DNA of 64,000 nucleotides. It comes from Patellaria atrata CBS 101060. Taxonomy: Eukaryota; Ascomycota; Dothideomycetes; Patellariales; Patellariaceae. The position numbers and the translations under genes are program-made. Shown here in pieces: positions 12,101 to 23,480 of this stretch. The first letter of the stretch is position 1. Each line of letters begins with the position of its first letter. The notes beneath the pieces are model-generated. The model saw nothing but the letters and a program-made list of their open reading frames with translations, searched no databases and was not told the DNA's origin. The DNA is taken from the NCBI GenBank assembly GCA_010093705.1, contig MU006115.1, positions 201,557-265,556 on the forward strand. Direction: 5' to 3'.

Positions 12101-12605
12101 TTCTATACTCACTCCATATTCGCAGTGTACGACTAATCTATAGGACTTCACACTGTTCAAGTGCTAAGGCAATTGTGGGTGGGTACTCATAAATCAAGAT
12201 TGAGTTTTGACTCAGAAATCTCGTGTACTAACATATCAAAAACCGTTAATCATTTGCGATTTCATAGACCAAGGAGAACAGATACTGGAGTTATGACAGT
12301 GTATTTCTGTACGAAGCAAATCAGATGGAGATCTGAAGGTATGTAACACGTGATTTATGAAATCGTATAATTGATTGGTACCTTCCCGCTTGTGGATAGT
12401 TCTACTGTACTAGAACTAGGCGTATCTCAGCTTTGTAATACTTCAGCCTCACCGAAAACTTGTGATATACTTTTACGTTTGTAATTCTTTTCTTTCCACT
12501 CTGATTTCTTTCTTTCTGCCTTACTATCTTGTTTTCTCATATCTCAGAAACCTTAACTTTCATCACAAACGGTCTATTTAGCCATTCACGTCACTTTCAG
12601 AGAAT
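12101..12605. other. Intergenic region, likely promoter of the second HET gene
   Basis: About 500 bp between the F-box relic and the HET start. The last 150 bp are pyrimidine-rich (TTTCTTTCC tracts around 12485-12540), typical of a fungal core promoter and leader. Nothing else is recognised. Confidence 0.4.
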
Positions 12606-14694
12606 ATGCTGTGTCCACTTTGTCGCCACCGTGCAGCAGATCATATATCGAAAGAAGATATTTTCTATCAATTTTCCAAAAAAGCATGCCGAATCTGTTA
12701 TACTTTGTTCTTTCTGACTCTCGAGTTCAACGGGGGTGTTCCATTTGGCGTAGGAACACTTGAAGTAAAGAGGATCCCCAACCGGGAACATCAATATGCT
12801 CATGAAACTTTGCGTCAAGATTCTTTTGAAGGTCGAGAGTTCATCGTTGCTAACGCAGGTTCAAGTAAGTGAAGACTCTCAATGCGCCCTCCCCTTTTGT
12901 GAGCGGAATGATGTGCTATAACATTAGCAGAATACGTTGATATTGGATAGCAATTATGCTCATATCTAAATATATCACAGGCGAGCTTACCAAAAGGGCG
13001 ATATGGTCTTGTCCAACGAGGATACCATTTGATGCGCGGTTCCCAGTACTTCGAGAATGGCTCACGCTCTGTGATAAGTTCGACAACATGGGCGATGGAT
13101 ACGATGCAGTCCGTTGTTATCAGCCGGGCCCTTTGCCGACTCGAGTTATTGATGTTGGAGCCTCTAAAGGTCCGGATGAAATACGCGTAATCCAAACTGA
13201 CGGAACGCAAAGCGAACGTTACACTACACTTAGCCACTGTTGGGGGACGGCATATTCGCTGTCTCCCCCAAAATTACTGAGGAGTAATGCAACAGAGTGG
13301 TACAATTTCAGCGATGCGCAAAGGCTACCTTCAACATACAAAGATGCTATCACCCTTACAAGGCTATTAGGAGTGCGGTATTTGTGGATTGACTCCTTAT
13401 GCATCATTCAGGTGGGACTTGAATGTTGCTTGCATTCAAAGAGTCGTTCGATTAACCTTTAGAAATATAGGACGATGAGGACGATTGGAGACGTGAATCT
13501 TCAAAAATGGCGTCCATTTATCGGAATTCGTATTTGACTATCGCTGCTACTGCAGCAGAACATAGTGGGATCGGGTGTTTTAGTCGCGCCAGCGCCTCAT
13601 CACACGTTACCAGAACAAGAACTAAGTACGAGGTTATGCGACAAGAAAGCAAAGAGACATATATCCGCCTACCACCTAATGAGATAACTTCTTTGTTGAG
13701 CTCTCCTCTCTATAAAAGAGCTTGGACCCTACAAGAGATCTGTTTATCCAAACGACGTGTACATTTTGCCGATGACCAAATGTACTGGCAGTGTCAGACC
13801 AGAACGTGTTCTGAAGATGGACTGTTGAGCGCTCCTACTTCATCCGTTACACCTTCTCTCTTGGACTCTCTCGTAGGAACTCCGAATTCCATGCGAACAT
13901 GGTGGTCCTGGGTGGAGGACTACAGCAATCGCAAACTGACGGTCCAAAGCGACCGGTTAGTGGCATTTGCAGGAATTACGAAGTATTTCGAAGAGCAAAC
14001 AGGGAATACCGCAGTGGTTGGTCTCTGGGAGGATGAGATAGTTTCCAATTTGTTATGGTATACCCAGAATCCAGCGGCGTTTTCTCCCAGAGGTATACCT
14101 TCCTGGTCTTGGTTCAACATTGATGGTCAAGTCACAAGACCCACATTTCGTGACCCGAGATACTGGAACTGCAAAAGAATCCAAAATCTCAAGGTTATAC
14201 GAATAGAAGTAAAGTGGGCAGGTGAGCGACTAGTTTCGGACCTCACTCGTTCCAATATCCTCGTGACTGGACAGATAGCCACATTCATCCACGTCGATGC
14301 CTCCGACGACCACACCCTTCGGTGGGAACAGAAAGATTGGATTTTTCGGATTATTCGGTCGCTCGCGCCGGAAGGACCTCAAGTGGATTGGTGTAAAGCG
14401 TATTGCTGCTTTGATCTGGGCTCGGATTCATTCCGCTTTTTCCACGGACGGATTTGTTGCTTACGCGTAGAAACACTGGCCTCCTATGATCACGAACGCA
14501 ATGTACCGGGAAATATTTACGAGGTCCTCATTGTAGAACAGCTCGGGGTGCTTAATGGTGATGAATTTCCTTCCTATCGGCGTATGGGAGTTGGCTCTAT
14601 AGAATTAGGATTTACGCCGGAAAGTGTAGGGAAGCTGGATGAGTTTGAACGCCAAATATTCAAAGAACCCGCTATGGAGCTATATCTTGTGTAG
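12606..14694 (+). CDS. HET-domain (heterokaryon incompatibility-like) protein
   Basis: Three exons (12606-12864, 12981-13411, 13471-14694) keep frame to give 637 residues. The first intron is 116 bp (GTAAGT...ATCACAG), the second 59 bp (GTGGGA...AATATAG). The N-terminus carries MLCPLCRHR and a CRIC pair. The HET domain covers residues about 167-310: [47 protein letters not shown]. It is followed by [43 protein letters not shown] and GIPSWSWF, as in the HET gene 8 kb upstream. Role in non-self recognition is family inference; no partner gene (such as a NACHT or HeLo protein) is next to it. The first intron is longer than usual, so its acceptor is the least certain boundary. Confidence 0.87.
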
Positions 14695-15966
14695 TTCATG
14701 TTCTCTTGGGAGTTCGTAGGATGCGAATGGTATACTCAAATTAAGTGATATACGGAGGATCAATACGCAGCTCAGACAAGGAATTCGTGAGATTTTGTTA
14801 TAAAGTTAGGTTATCACTCTATTATTATATATCTCTTGAGACCTAGAAATTAATGTACGTGTATCTCTGTAAAGTCGTAAAGTAAGAGCCACGAAGTCGT
14901 CCATCTCCACAATGGTCGTCATTCCACCGCGTGGGTGGTGATCCAGAGAGTTATGAGATCACTACGAAGAGCTTGCCCCTACTTAAGATCAATAACTATC
15001 ATAGCCGCGTCGTACGACTTTTTTAGAGCGAATTTCTATCTCTGTAGAAAACTTTCTGCCTAACTGTACACTCTCTCTTAGATATGGCCTCCGCATCCGC
15101 TGTACATAACAGAAGTGACCAACGGGCTGTAGGGGTACAGGAATACTACACTGTACTTCTTTTAGGAATATGCCTAAATATGGGGGTTAAATGTCTCCTG
15201 TAGAGTGCATAATCAACACAAAGCTACCAGAGCGCATGAACATTGATAAGGAAGAAATGTTAAACGATGAAATAGCTACGAAGCTGTTCTAAGCTAAGAG
15301 AATGTGTTTTTGCACTGTCATCCTCGAAAAGCAATTTTCTTTATCCACCGCGGGACTTTTGTCTACTTGCTTGGAGTCAAAGTTCATACGAGCGTGAATG
15401 ATACCTTTTGATCGAAATCCAACGTTCTGCCACACGTCACGTCAATCAAATAATTTCCCTGCTCCAACACTTTTCCATACAACCTTTTGAACATTCTCTT
15501 CCCTCACAATGCTGGGCTTCATTTCTGTTTGGTGAGTCACTTGAAGATTGAGCTATACTTTAAGAATAGAGCAATGGAAGAAGCGCGAGATAATACATTC
15601 CTAGTCTTCATAGAAACCTTCCAGAAATATGTGTTATTTTGATGGACATTGGTGATATTACACCTAGTATGGATAAGTAGAATGGTCACGCCGAAGAAGG
15701 TACGTTCATACCTCAGCAAATATATCGTAGACACCGGACAGGTATATGATAAACCAGTGATTCGTGGAATGGACAATACATAGCTTCAAATACGTATCAC
15801 CACGATTACCAGCATTAGGGAGCGCTTCGTAGTAAGTAGTAACTTTAATTACAGGAAGTATATAAGCATGGTAAATGCAATATGACGCTGACTCTCTGCA
15901 GATCAAGAAGGACTACAACTCCATGGGTAATATATTATCATATAGCCCCTGCTCAGATATCACTTC
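14695..15966. other. Convergent intergenic region
   Basis: About 1.27 kb between the HET stop and the LPMO stop. An ATG at 15509 preceded by a pyrimidine-rich leader and followed after 23 nt by GTGAGT, plus further GT/AG-like sites near 15700 and 15900, could be assembled into a tiny spliced plus-strand gene, but no assembly is convincing. AT-rich and otherwise featureless. Confidence 0.4.
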
Positions 15967-16810
15967 TTACCCTCTCCAGACAGCAGGTCCAGGAGCAGTA
16001 TACGATGATGTCTACAATTGAAGTCAGCATAACTGAACAATAAATATGGAAACAAGTGTCCCTTACTCCTGAATAGATATTGACCTTGATACCTGGATCG
16101 TTCGGGCTGTATGCTCCTGGGAACGAGACCAAGGGGCTGGGGTTTCCAGTCCCACCGCCGGTAACCTTTACCTGCGCGCAAGAAATGTAGAACTGCGCAC
16201 CCCCTGCGTTGGAAGCCTGGTGCAACGCAATATGTTCAACTCTCAAGAGATAATCTCCAGCGGGAGTGGACGAGGGAATCGTCACGCTTACAGAGCCGGC
16301 ATCTATACCATGTCAACTAATCAATCCTCACACGATACTTCATCTAGTGAGGACAAACATACTCAACGACGGCCAGTTCATCTGACCTCCTGAAATGGTG
16401 GGACCCTGCGACGCAATCTTGAACCACACGTTCCCGGAGCCGTCCCAGGAGGAAATGCTCTGTCCAGATGGGACCTTAGCCATATAGAACTGGAGTGGGC
16501 CGGGATGGAAGATATTTGGGTTCGCCTTGAATCCAACGCTGGATCCTGCGGCTACGGTCTGGGTAGAGGCGCTTTTGCCGCCTGCGCCCTGGTAGCAGCG
16601 GATAGCTTGAGAGTTCACGTCCGTGACGCCGGCGTTGCTTTGGTAGTTGAGTGTTTGGCGGACATATTGCCAGTCGCTCGTGCCCGTGAGAGCTGGGAAG
16701 GTATCTGTGAAGTAATTAGCAGAGGAGTTTACTACACGAGAACATTATCTCTTGCAGTGTGGCAAGGCCGTCGCTAGCGAGGCCAGCGATGTCAAAAGGT
16801 ACAACTTCAT
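15967..16810 (-). CDS. AA9 lytic polysaccharide monooxygenase, secreted
   Basis: Four exons (16810-16756, 16704-16363, 16302-16067, 16011-15967) give 225 residues without a cellulose-binding module. AA9 enzymes are secreted copper enzymes that cleave cellulose or xyloglucan oxidatively using the N-terminal His and a second His. Seen here: a signal peptide, HYTFPALTG at the mature start, [12 protein letters not shown] with the second histidine, [10 protein letters not shown], and [11 protein letters not shown] with the buried Tyr of the active site, ending APGPAVW. The first intron must use a GC donor (GCAAGAG) to restore the HYTF start, since no GT site keeps the frame. Two residues (Leu-Pro) separate the ATA cleavage-type site from the catalytic His, which is unusual. 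Introns 2 and 3 are canonical (60 and 55 bp). Confidence 0.87.
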
Positions 16811-17626
16811 TCTGGAAAAGACGAACTTGATAATAGATCTGAAGAACCGAAACACTCACACAACGATTAACTTCCAGACTGGTGCTACGTACGCATTATG
16901 TATGTGGCTGCATTGCTGTGGGGTTACTTTCAACTGATATGAGGCCCGAGGGTCACTTGATTTACCCGCAATATAATTTCCCCAGACACTACCCGATTAG
17001 GAAGTCTTTTAATATACTCCCCACAAACCACTTCCGAAAGCCGGTAGTTTTCTTCTAATATAAAAATTTATCGATTTTTTTCGTCTCGTCGCACCGAGGT
17101 TTGCATGTTCCAGTGCATACTCATTGTAAATAATTCATACACAGAAGTCCAATATCTGATTATTCTGTGAAAATGGTAATGGATTCGTACAGTGTGGAGA
17201 GTCCCCTTGCTCATCTAGTCTTGTTTTATTGTGGAGCCTTTACAATAACTGTCCTACTTACGCTTATAAGAGAGGGTCATATGCAAGATGAATATTCCAA
17301 GGCATATCGTATTGGAAGAGAAGTGTTCGCTGACTCGAGTGGTAAACTCCAGTGGGGAGCTTCCATATTTACCTGAAAATTCTCCGAGGACATCTTCACG
17401 CTAGACATAGTACTAGGAGCTATAGCGGATATTTGCGTTTGACGGATGCATTAGCATTTGGACTGTATGTCACTGCACGTGATTCCAAATATCTCATGGA
17501 GATACATATATATTTTTTAGCAACGCTGTTTTGTGGTTGAAAATGAAAAGCAGGTCGAAGGAAGCCCGTCGTAAAATAGTAGCACAGATAGAAGTCTAGT
17601 GCTATATTTTCTGGGCTATTTCCCGT
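16811..17626. other. Intergenic region, LPMO promoter side
   Basis: About 815 bp between the LPMO start and the 3' end of the small secreted protein gene, both on the minus strand. A 68-codon plus-strand frame near 17173-17376 has a hydrophobic middle but no recognisable family. AT-rich; no repeat seen. Confidence 0.4.
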
Positions 17627-18000
17627 TTAATAATTGGTACAAGCACATCCTTTGTACGGGCATTGTAGGTCTAATTACGTTGCAATAGGTATTAGCAGCT
17701 ATATTGATAGGTTCTTGGTAGGTACTCACTTGGATAACCTACGCAACCTGAATATCCACTAGCTCGACAGTTGACCCCGCGAACACCACAGTCTAAGCAG
17801 ATCAGTGATGATATCAAACATTATAGCAAGAGAATACGGTGTTACGGCCACATACTTGTCTTCTCACAAGGTCCGGTATATGGCGTATAGCTTCCATATT
17901 GAGAGCAATCGGCTCTTAGCTCCGAACCTAACGTCCCTCCATAAACACCCCGAGTGAGGAATAGAGCTGAGCTCAAGATAAAGGGAAGGGTGAAATGCAT
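17627..18000 (-). CDS. Small secreted cysteine-rich protein (effector candidate)
   Basis: Three exons (18000-17856, 17792-17730, 17670-17627) with 63 and 59 bp introns that have canonical borders (GTATGT...CTTAG, GTGAGT...ATTAG) give 83 residues. The first 21 form a clear signal peptide (MHFTLPFILSSALFL, then a VYG cleavage region). The mature protein of about 62 residues has eight cysteines, Gly/Tyr-rich spacers and a terminal GCACTNY, so four disulphides are possible. No homologous domain is recognised. Small size, secretion, high Cys content and a position beside a secreted cellulose-degrading oxidase are typical of plant-interaction effectors or antimicrobial peptides of fungi, which is inference. 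All exons are too short to show as long open frames, so it is easily missed. Confidence 0.72.
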
Positions 18001-19048
18001 TGCGTGCTTGAAGTAACGGATGGTGAGGAAGTGTTGGGCTGAATAGAATTTGGCGAAAGTAACGGTTAAAGGAAAACTGAAAGTATATATTTGTACTAGT
18101 AATGGTTACATCTCCATTTAAATGTATAGACGACCAAGAATACCTTTATTAGTACTAAGGAATGCTTGATGTACTACAGTATATCGTACAGTACGAAGAG
18201 GCTCAAATCATTTCTCGAAGACCAATGACGTGTACGACTAGACTTATAGTAGTGGATACACTTGGCAAAATCCACTTCACCAAGTCTTACAGTACAACAT
18301 TGTCTCCATGTCTTCGCTGCTTTTAATCTCGTTATACCTTATTAATAATTGCGTTGCACTGTAGGCGGACGAAGTATATCAGTTCCAAGAGACCAAGCCT
18401 AGGCAAGGAGTCCTGATATGGTTGGCTTCATTAGTATGTCTTGTATAGCAGTCATTGACCATCTCAAGCCTTTTACATCGCAAAATGCGTAGCTTCTACC
18501 GCATCACTGACATGGTCGCAAATCCGATATAGGGCTGGGATTGTGCTTCTCAGGAAGTGACCAGGCAAGGCCCTCAACGAATACGAGAGTTTACAGACCG
18601 TACCGAGGGAGTCTTATCAATCTTACTTAATTCATGTATCGCGATGAGCGGGCTGCTGAGGATGAATATGTATAGGTAAGTGTATAAGAGGAGGAGAGCT
18701 TCGAGGGAACCGTAGATGACCTTGTTCAGCGATGGGGCTTGTACTGTACTGGCGTTCAAGCCAGGTAGGAACAGATCCATACGGACTATGGGATGTACGC
18801 CGCAGTGGAGTTGAAGCCATCCCTCGTGTCTGATGATGGGGAACGCGTGGTGGTGCAAAAACTGTTGTCGTTGCTGAAGTGGCTAGGTGATGACTAAGGT
18901 CAAGTAAACTCCCGTCTCCACCAACTGCTCTCTCAACACCTTCAATCCACGCCTACTTATACCCTTAATACTAATAGTGTACTACAAATATGCGTACGTT
19001 GTAATTCAGTATTAAAAAAAAAAAAAGCTCGAACTACCCACATCATCC
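18001..19048. other. Intergenic region
   Basis: About 1.05 kb of mostly AT-rich sequence between two divergently transcribed genes, so it should hold both promoters. A minus-strand frame at 18858-18574 has a hydrophobic segment followed by a GTAAGAT donor-like site, which could be an isolated relic exon. A run of 12 A residues lies at about 19014-19025, just before the P450 start. Confidence 0.4.
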
Positions 19049-20870
19049 ATGAGCTTGCTCAGCTTGATTTTAGTCACACCAGTGACTGTAGCGTGTTCTG
19101 TCGCTGCTTATCGATTACTCCTCCACCCCCTATCTAATATTCCTGGCCCGAAGTTGGCGGCCATTACCAGACTATATGAGTTTTACTTTGATTGTATCCT
19201 TGCGGGGAAGTTCGGTTTTCAAATCGAACAACTTCATAAGCAATACGGTAAATATCTCTATGGCTTTTATCTCCTCACAGCTTGATTAACTCAGTTTCGG
19301 CGATCAGGACCAATTATGCGGATTGGCCCGAACGAAGTTCACATTTCCGATCCGGATCACTTCGAAACGTTGCATAATGTGACGAACCGTATTGATAAGG
19401 ACCAATGGTATTATAGATTTGTTGGTTCCCAGGACGCGGGTTTTGGGACCGGCGATGCAGACCTCCATCGGATACGAAGGAAAGCGATGAATAGGTTCTT
19501 TGCCAGTTCTGCTATCTCCAACCTCGAACCTTCATCGCGGGAAAAGGTTCAAAAAATGTGTCGTCGGCTACAAGAAATGCGGAAGGACGGCAGGCCTGTC
19601 AATCTTTCCAATGCTTTCCGTTGTCTAGCTGCCGATTCGGTGACTTATTACTGCATGCCTCAAGGTTTCAATTTGCTGGATTCCATTGATTTTGCAGAGG
19701 ACTACAATAGACAGGCACGCACGATCTCATACATCGCGGTTTGGCATCGGCATATACCAATAATCTTTCCCATCTTCATGCGTATGCCAAGGTGGTTTGT
19801 GAAAATGACATTCACAGAAGGAGGTCTATTGGCATTTGACTTTCAAACAGTACGTACACATTTTCATGCACTATATTTTCAAAGTCCCTTTTAGCCTTTA
19901 AAAGTCACTGTAGGCCTTTAGAACAATTACTGGAAAGTTTTGAAGTTTGAAGTATCAACAAACTTGCATCATTTGTATGAGGTACGATAAATTCGTATGG
20001 CGGGGGCACTTTGTACGATTTTTGAGCTAACTACGCAGTAAAGTGGGAGATCTCTTTAATAGTTGGCTTACGGTGGAAAAAGATGGACAGTGATGATTGA
20101 TATCTCTGACGTTGATATTACAGGATCTTGCCCGTCAGTCAGCCAGTGCAGTCCATGCCGAGAACAGGAGCGACATATCCGTGCTGGACGGGATAATCAA
20201 TTCGGAATTCTTACCAGAAAGTGACAAAACGGTTGGCCGAATTACACAAGAAGCGCGAACGCTTGTCGGTGCAGGCAGCGAAACCACAGGATCTTCTTTA
20301 GAGATGATCGCATACCATGTTCTTGCAAATCCTCCGGTCTTTCAGCACCTAAGAAATGAACTCTCGGAGACAGTCTCGAAGTTCGGACAGAATTCGTTAA
20401 CCTCGTATTCCACTCTTCAACATCTACCGTACCTGACTGCGGTAATTAACGAAGGTCTCCGCTTAAGCAATAGTGTCTCAGGGCGTCTCTGCCGAGTAGA
20501 TCATCACAATGCCCAATTGTACAAGTCGTATACCCTGCCGCCCGGAACTGTAATTAGCATGAATCTTCGATCTTCACATACCGATCCATCCATTTTTCAT
20601 GATCCCCTCGATTTTAAGCCTGATCGCTGGCTCAAAGACACCGAGTCAAAAATGCTTGAAAAATATTTCATACCCTTTGGTCGAGGCTCACGAAGCTGCA
20701 TTGGCAAATCGTTAGCTATGATGAATCTTTATTTGACAACTGCCAACTTATTTTTCCACTTCGTACCCCAGCTGTATGAGACTACTCTAAAGGATATCGA
20801 GATGGAGCACGACTTTTTCGCTCCCTTTCCACCACATGAGTCAAAGGGACTACGAGTGATACTTAAGTGA
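19049..20870 (+). CDS. Cytochrome P450 monooxygenase
   Basis: Exons 19049-19247, 19308-19849 and 20124-20870 keep frame to give 495 residues, the usual P450 length. An N-terminal membrane anchor is followed by the proline hinge [11 protein letters not shown]. The I-helix oxygen motif is AGSETTG, the K-helix ExxR reads EGLR, the meander has FKPDRW, and the haem loop is [10 protein letters not shown] with the cysteine ligand. Together these show a microsomal class II P450, resembling the trichodiene-oxygenase/benzoate-hydroxylase-like group of fungal secondary metabolism; the substrate cannot be told. The second intron (19850-20123) is 274 bp, long for this genome, and might hide a small exon or an insertion. 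It is convergent with an SDR gene 65 bp away, suggesting a linked oxidation step. Confidence 0.87.
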
Positions 20871-20935
20871 GGTAATTGAAGGTGATCGCAAATTAGAGTG
20901 ACATCCATTTCAGATGATCACTACACGAAACTTCA

Positions 20936-21818
20936 TCATTTCTTCTTCAAAGCACCCCCATCCACCGTCAATTCCAGACCAGTTACAAATCCGGCGCCAA
21001 CCAAATACTCGGCCGCGTCGGCTATATCAGCCGGCCTACCTGCGCGGTTGGTGGGATGATCACTGACATCTTTCTCCTCGTTCTGATTCTCGAAGCTACC
21101 ACCCTTCTCATCACCTGCCTTACTCTCATGTTCCACCTTGATGCGTCCAGGCGCGATTAAGTTGACTCTAATGCCCCATTGTGAGAGGCTGATAGCCATG
21201 CTGTGCATCAGTCCCAGTTGACCTGATTTCGTCGAGGCATAACCTTCTTGGTTAGGATCAGATTGGTGCGCGCGGAAGGATCCAACATGAATGATGCAAG
21301 GTCCAGGAGCAGAGTTGTCTGTCGATTCCACATCCGAAGAGTCTTGCTTCATATATGGAAGACAAGCTTGGGACATTGCAAAGGGAGCAGTAAGATTCGT
21401 TTCAATGTAGCTGAACGATAGATCAGCTACTTTAGACATGTCAAAGAAGATAACTGAGGACCTACGCTTGCCATTCGTCAATTGTGTCTGGCTCTTCCAT
21501 CGTCTTATTATCTTTCCACTTTGGGCTAGCAATTCCACCGTTGTTGATGAGAACATCAATCCTGCCGCCAAAGAAGGCTGCAGCTTTCTTAACCTTTTCG
21601 CGGATATCCTTGACATCACGGAGATTGCAGATCTCGGAGCGAAGTTTATCATTGGATGAATACTGCTTCAGATGAATATTAGTCGTATGTGATAGTTCCT
21701 CCTCGTCAATGTCAAATATAACTACGCGGTCGCCACGTTCAAGGAATCGGCGGCTCAAGCAGCGACCAATTCCTCGAGCTCCGCCGCTGATTAGGACTGC
21801 CCTAGAGTTTTTGTTCAT
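20936..21818 (-). CDS. Short-chain dehydrogenase/reductase
   Basis: Two exons (21818-21466, 21410-20936) with a 55 bp intron (GTAGGT...GTTCAG) give 275 residues. The Rossmann NAD(P) motif SGGARGIGR is at the N-terminus, followed by an acidic residue after beta-2 (VIFDID) that favours NAD(H), an NNGG motif in place of NNAG, a catalytic Ser in VGSFRAH and the YASTK active-site Tyr/Lys pair. The C-terminus has GRPADIADAAEYLVGAGFVTGLELTVDGG, shortened here to the usual GRP...TG...DGG pattern of classical SDRs. An Asp/Glu/Lys-rich insert of about 25 residues precedes it. It faces the P450 tail to tail, so a joint role in modifying a small molecule is plausible but unproven. Confidence 0.88.
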
Positions 21819-22138
21819 CGTGTCAGGTTTGAATGTAAAGTGAGATTAAAAGACCGTGTTGAGGTCAATCGGCAACACATATTTATGCCAGCAATGTTTG
21901 CCTCAGGTACAGCGACGCGAATGTGACGTCACAGTGAAATAACGAATCATTCTGTGGCAAGGGAAACTCAAGTAAGGTTACCTTAGTTTCCTCGCGTTCT
22001 ACCCTCGCTTATCATTGCTTCAATCATCCACATTTTGCAACTTCAAATATAAAAACTGGTCATACTCTCCAGCAAAACGATCCTAGGCTAACAATCAACT
22101 CTATCATATATTCTTTTCTCAGGGTAAGGGAAGAAAAC
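21819..22138. promoter_or_regulatory. Divergent promoter between the SDR and an unknown gene
   Basis: The 320 bp between two divergent starts carry a TGACGTCA palindrome (CRE/ATF-type bZIP site) near 21925, inside GTGACGTCACAG. Fungal bZIP factors of the ATF/CREB class bind this octamer, so stress or metabolic regulation of one or both genes is possible. Confidence 0.5.
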
Positions 22139-22799
22139 ATGGGGATTACCTTCTCCACCCTTCACTCCCATGCAAATCAAACATTTCCTTTCGAAATGCT
22201 CCCTATTCAAGTTCAACTTCATATTCTCTCTTTCACCGTCTCGTGGCCAAAAATGGACCTGGGAAATGGCAAGGTAATATTCCTGGCGGACCGGGTATCC
22301 GCATCGACAGTTCCGGACGAGCACGCCCATTACCGTCAATATCCGAGAACAGATCCTCCTGTCGGACATGCACTTCACTATCATGGACTGATTCGTACAG
22401 CTGAACATGCAAGACCACGGGCCTGTGCACTTGTAATAGACTTGGAGATTCGCTATTCTCTGTGAGTATAACCTAGCGGAAGCAACTCTGTGGGGTTACA
22501 ACTGGTTTTCCATCAGAGGGACGGAAAATCAGATTGAGGATGTTGTTATGAAAATCCCATCTCACGGGTTTCAGCAAATACGTTGGCTGTACCTAGACTT
22601 CGGTCGCGACTTCTTTGAGGGCGACCTTCCTGAGCGCTGCACCGGCCTTGGTTTGAAAGGTCTGGTCGGACCGATTCAAAAGCGTGGGAGGCGCGATGTT
22701 TTCACGAACGTACTAAACTATGAAACATTGAACTATGATCATGCGTTGGAGTTTCAGTTTGTAACAACTCCCAATTATTATCGACGCTGGATCCTATGA
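22139..22799 (+). CDS. Hypothetical protein of 201 residues
   Basis: Two exons (22139-22461, 22517-22799) joined by a 55 bp intron (GTGAGT...CATCAG) that keeps frame. The N-terminal half contains FEMLPIQVQLHILSF, which is F-box-like (LP-x-Q-x-x-L-x-I-L), and the second half contains QQIRWLYLDFGRDFF, a pattern found in fungal F-box-like proteins of unknown role. No catalytic motif is visible. The frame-preserving intron supports a real gene. Identity stays unknown. Confidence 0.5.
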
Positions 22800-23480
22800 A
22801 CTTGATCTCGAACGGATTTTGTTAATCGCATGTATTTTCCGGAGCTTTTATCATTTCGGACCACATCCGCTTCGTGGTACACTTCAAGTTTTTGACGCAT
22901 TTCACTTCAGTGGGGGTATGGGTTATTTTGTGTTAAAAGATATTTAGACGCATACGACACTTTTCGTCTTATGTCCTTTGCATGGTGATAACCTGAAATT
23001 AGAGTCTACTCTTAGTAAGTGTATCTCCAGATTTCTTAAGTCTCCCCGAATTTCCTCCTCCGTTCATCTTCGAACTTGTCTAGGGTTTCACATTTGTATG
23101 AGCATGCTGGTGTGGTAGGCGTCAATTCCATAGTGAGCTATCATCAACTAATCACAGTACATTGAGTCTTCCTGCCTAATCAGGTAAGTTATCCAGGCGT
23201 ACACAAGGGTATATTACTGTACGGAAGGCGGATATTATTTCAAACTCTATCTATGACATGAAACGCTTTTATACCTCACCTAGAAACTGCGAAGGTAATG
23301 GTAAGAAATTAGATACGGTCAGGTAAACAACATGTGCATATTTTCTCACCATCCTAGTAAGGGTAAGTTATACCATTTCTATATCATAGACATAAGATGT
23401 AAATGTCCACATTTCAATTTATGCGCTTCACTTCATCTTCCCAGCAGACTAACTATGCCCGGGACGTATCTACTGATCGA
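22800..23480. other. Convergent intergenic region
   Basis: About 680 bp of AT-rich sequence between the ends of two convergent genes. Short open frames near 23330-23535 overlap the end of the secreted-protein gene and have no family content. No repeat recognised. Confidence 0.4.

Noticed and set aside
15509-16050. Possible tiny multi-exon plus-strand gene starting at an ATG after a pyrimidine-rich leader
   Set aside because: The only frame-keeping assembly needs several micro-exons with poor sites and overlaps the LPMO end.
17173-17376. 68-codon plus-strand frame with a hydrophobic middle
   Set aside because: Short, single, without homology or leader features; composition fits chance in AT-rich DNA.
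18574-18858. Minus-strand frame with a hydrophobic segment and a donor-like end
   Set aside because: No start exon or downstream exon could be assembled; it may be a relic but the evidence is thin.
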